A DNA stretch of 8,133 nucleotides from CAJXMH01 sp040220135 (GTDB lineage Bacteria; Bacteroidota; Bacteroidia; Flavobacteriales_E; Vicingaceae). A program made the translations under genes and the position numbers. The stretch spans positions 1 to 8,133 of the forward strand of contig JAVJTT010000022.1 of NCBI GenBank assembly GCA_040220135.1, in the 5' to 3' direction. Shown one piece after another: positions 6,158 through 8,133 of the stretch (positions are counted from its first letter, which is position 1; every line of letters starts with the position of its first letter). Under the pieces are notes generated by a model. That model was not told the origin of the DNA, did not search any database, and saw only the letters and a list, made by a program, of their open reading frames with translations.

Positions 6158-7156
6158 ATGAAATTTAAATATAAAAAGCCGCTCTTATATGTAGCGGTAG
6201 CACTTGCCTTTTGGGCTTGTGAGAAAGATGGAACGACCCCATCTAATCAAAATAATCAATCAACTAAAGCTGCTACTACCAAGAACGGTTTAGTCCAAAA
6301 TAAATCAGAAGGTTTAACATACAGTCAAATAGATAGTTATGTGTCTGCACTGGAAGAAAGTAATGAGCCAACAACTGAAGACTGGGAGACTGCCTTGTTA
6401 CTCCTTGAGTCAGCCATAAACCATACTGACGGAGAAGTAGGAAACCGATCAACGCACAGCGAAATTTTAGAATTTACAACAGAAGTTGCCATTTCGGAAA
6501 GTGGCGACGGCTTTGAAGTGAGTGCTTCGGATGCACTCGAATTTTTTGAGAGCTTGCAGCTAGAACTCGCCAACGAAGTTAGTGGAAGTGACTTATACAG
6601 TGACTTTTCTAATGATGTGTTCGTTTCGGTTATAGACCTTCAGTTTGAACAGCCAAGTAGTGCCGGTTCTTTTTCAGTGCCTGTTACTGCTTTTTTAAAG
6701 TATGAAGAAGATTTTGGACCCCAGTATCCCTACTGTGAAACTGATTATGATTGGAAGGCTTTGGATAGGATTGGTAAATGCACCGGAGGTACAAATATGG
6801 ATGCTGCCATTCGTTTGGAAAGTTTTTTAACTAATAACGACTGTAATTCAAACATGATTAGCCCATATTGTACGGTACCTTATTGGACTAATGTAGTTAC
6901 GGCTTCCAAATCTGGCTTTGTCACTTCTAACATTTGGGATGGTAACTATTCATCTGACTGTGTATCGAGTTTTAACATCGATCAAATCTTCTTTCCTGGT
7001 ATGGTTACCGAGGGTAGTACTATGAATCCTTTGCCTTACACCACTTCGGAAATTGATTATGTAGTCGGAAAGGACCCAAATAAGTTATTTGTAAGCGGGG
7101 TGGCTCATAAGTTATATGTGTCATATGCAGCGATTAGTTGTAACAACTATCCCTAA
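6158..7156 (+). CDS. Cysteine-rich lipoprotein of unknown function
   Basis: From the ATG at 6158 the product has 332 residues. MKFKYKK is followed by a hydrophobic LLYVAVALAFWA and Cys21, a typical relaxed Bacteroidota lipobox, so it should be cleaved and lipidated at Cys21 and sit in the outer or inner membrane facing periplasm or surface. The GTG at 6128, in the same frame, would add ten residues before the signal peptide and is less likely. After a Ser/Thr/Asn/Gln-rich linker (about 23-50), residues about 54-165 look helical and acidic. The C-terminal half carries six cysteines (193, 208, 229, 238, 268, 328), an even number that could form three disulfides, and a GKCTGGTNMDAA segment at 206-217. 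That segment resembles, from memory only, a pattern in uncharacterised Bacteroidota lipoproteins; I assign no function. The leader is A/T-rich without Shine-Dalgarno, as usual in this phylum. The next gene begins 65 bases downstream on the same strand. Confidence 0.8.
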   Translation: MKFKYKKPLLYVAVALAFWACEKDGTTPSNQNNQSTKAATTKNGLVQNKSEGLTYSQIDSYVSALEESNEPTTEDWETALLLLESAINHTDGEVGNRSTHSEILEFTTEVAISESGDGFEVSASDALEFFESLQLELANEVSGSDLYSDFSNDVFVSVIDLQFEQPSSAGSFSVPVTAFLKYEEDFGPQYPYCETDYDWKALDRIGKCTGGTNMDAAIRLESFLTNNDCNSNMISPYCTVPYWTNVVTASKSGFVTSNIWDGNYSSDCVSSFNIDQIFFPGMVTEGSTMNPLPYTTSEIDYVVGKDPNKLFVSGVAHKLYVSYAAISCNNYP

Positions 7157-7177
7157 ATAATATTCAGTAATTTCATA

Positions 7178-7207
7178 ACATCACCTTGATGAAAATCAAG
7201 GTGATGT
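7178..7207 (+). terminator. Perfect 13-bp hairpin with GAAA tetraloop between the lipoprotein and the next gene
   Basis: ACATCACCTTGAT (7178-7190) and ATCAAGGTGATGT (7195-7207) pair perfectly around a GAAA loop, a stable GNRA tetraloop; one further A-T pair extends the stem. It begins 21 bases after the lipoprotein stop and ends 14 bases before the next start codon. No strong T-run follows on either strand (TTAAAGTCTCG on the plus strand), so as an intrinsic terminator it is incomplete. It may be a weak terminator, an attenuator or an mRNA-stabilising intercistronic hairpin. Confidence 0.6.
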
Positions 7208-7221
7208 TTAAAGTCTCGTTT

Positions 7222-8133
7222 ATGAAATCTTTAATCTCTTTCACTTTTATTCTAATACTAAGTAGTTCCCTTTATGCTCAACAATATGTACGCAACCAAA
7301 ACCCTAGCAGTCACATAGTGGTAGGTAGTTATCTAGACCAACAACAGCAGTTAAATTTAGTCTATAACAGCCAAATGGTGGGTAATACCTACAGCGGGAA
7401 TGAAGACCTAAGAAGGGTTGAGTTTCATTATTCGGCAAATCAATTAGCACAATTTAACGATACTTTATTGATACCCGATCACTTAACTTGGTTGTTTCAA
7501 GTTCAACAGATTAACCCAACAACTTGGTATAAGGCGGGTGGCTTATCAGATTCAGCGGCAAATGGCAGAAGTACCATTTGGTACAAAGTGGGGGCTTTAG
7601 ATGACTTTGGTTCAATTCAAACCTATCCACTCTTAGATTCAAACTTTAGAAACTTTGTAGTAACAAGCCTTGTTCAGAAAGAATCAACGGTTTATTTATT
7701 CGGTGGTTATTCCATTGCTCAATACCCTTACAACAAATCCTTTGTTTTAAAGCACAATCTGGTAAATAATAGCTGGAGCATGAATTCTTTCTTTTGTTTT
7801 CAATCTTATTGTTTTTTTCTAGATGCCCTCTACGATTCAACCCAACATAATTTTGTTGTTACAGGGACTGCTAAAGTAGGGGATACCATTCCTCCGCCTC
7901 ACGCCGCTATTGTGAAAATTGATACTAACTTGAACATTGTTCCCAATACCGCTCAAGTATTAGAAAGCTACTATCCCACTCACAGGCTAGCAACCCCTAA
8001 TAAATATGAATGGCAAGCCGAAATCGAACCAGTTTCTAATAACACTTTTTTAACGGTGGGTTCTGCCTTAAACTTTATGCAATTACCTTCCCAAACACCT
8101 AATCCTAATTCACATTATTGGTTAGACATGGCT
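7222..8133 (+). CDS. Secreted Kelch/beta-propeller-like protein (partial, C-terminus off the right edge)
   Basis: From ATG at 7222 the frame is open for 304 codons to the window end. Residues 1-19 (MKSLISF, then ILILSSSLYA) form a signal peptide with cleavage near Ala-Gln. The mature part is rich in aromatic, Asn and Gln residues and has short beta-strand-like segments. VYLFGGYS near residues 157-164 followed by NNSWS resembles a Kelch blade (Gly-Gly then Trp), and HAAIVKIDTNLNIV resembles the blade starts of many Bacteroidota secreted beta-propellers. Such proteins often end in a type IX sorting tail, which would lie outside the window. An in-frame ATG at 7189 inside the hairpin would add 11 residues; the later start leaves a cleaner signal peptide. 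Co-transcription with the lipoprotein gene depends on whether the intervening hairpin terminates. The family is uncertain; export is well supported. Confidence 0.75.
   Translation, partial: MKSLISFTFILILSSSLYAQQYVRNQNPSSHIVVGSYLDQQQQLNLVYNSQMVGNTYSGNEDLRRVEFHYSANQLAQFNDTLLIPDHLTWLFQVQQINPTTWYKAGGLSDSAANGRSTIWYKVGALDDFGSIQTYPLLDSNFRNFVVTSLVQKESTVYLFGGYSIAQYPYNKSFVLKHNLVNNSWSMNSFFCFQSYCFFLDALYDSTQHNFVVTGTAKVGDTIPPPHAAIVKIDTNLNIVPNTAQVLESYYPTHRLATPNKYEWQAEIEPVSNNTFLTVGSALNFMQLPSQTPNPNSHYWLDMA

Noticed and set aside
7646..7840. 64-codon minus-strand ORF in the propeller-like gene
   Set aside because: It is antisense to an open frame with a signal peptide; the peptide is Lys/Asn-rich without features.

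Overview
The window looks like a Bacteroidota chromosome segment, probably from a gliding or marine Flavobacteriales-like lineage, though the genus cannot be fixed from this sequence. The evidence is a large surface protein with SprB-type repeats, a DUF1573 protein, secreted proteins and a lipoprotein typical of the phylum, A/T-rich leaders with little Shine-Dalgarno sequence, and promoter candidates that fit the Bacteroidota TTTG-N19-TAnnTTTG pattern.

Layout. Positions 1-2935 (minus) hold the first 978 residues of a very large secreted, multi-domain, adhesin-like protein that runs off the left edge and is open throughout. Positions 3084-5077 (minus) hold a tight pair: a class I/II PLP aminotransferase followed by undecaprenyl-diphosphatase UppP, overlapping by one base (TAATG). 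Upstream of it, 5192-5641 (minus) encodes a small exported DUF1573 protein, closed by a strong intrinsic terminator whose T-tract also seems to supply the -33 element of the aminotransferase promoter.

Positions 5642-6157 form a divergent intergenic region of about 0.5 kb. It has a nine-unit degenerate 7-bp repeat (AAGAAAC type), an A/T-rich inverted repeat, a perfect CTAC x5 tetranucleotide microsatellite, and two possible mini-ORFs (44 and 26 codons) joined by an ATGA stop/start overlap. On the plus strand there follow a 332-residue cysteine-rich lipoprotein of unknown function (6158-7156), a perfect 13-bp hairpin with a GAAA loop, and a secreted Kelch-like protein (7222 onward) that runs off the right edge.

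Functionally, the minus strand mixes housekeeping envelope metabolism (lipid-carrier recycling by UppP and amino-acid transamination) with a cell-surface protein likely handled by the type IX secretion system. The plus strand looks like an accessory module of exported proteins behind a repeat-rich leader. No RNA genes, insertion sequences, CRISPR arrays or origins are visible. The least explained part is the repeat and mini-ORF leader with its lipoprotein; nothing seen proves a new system.
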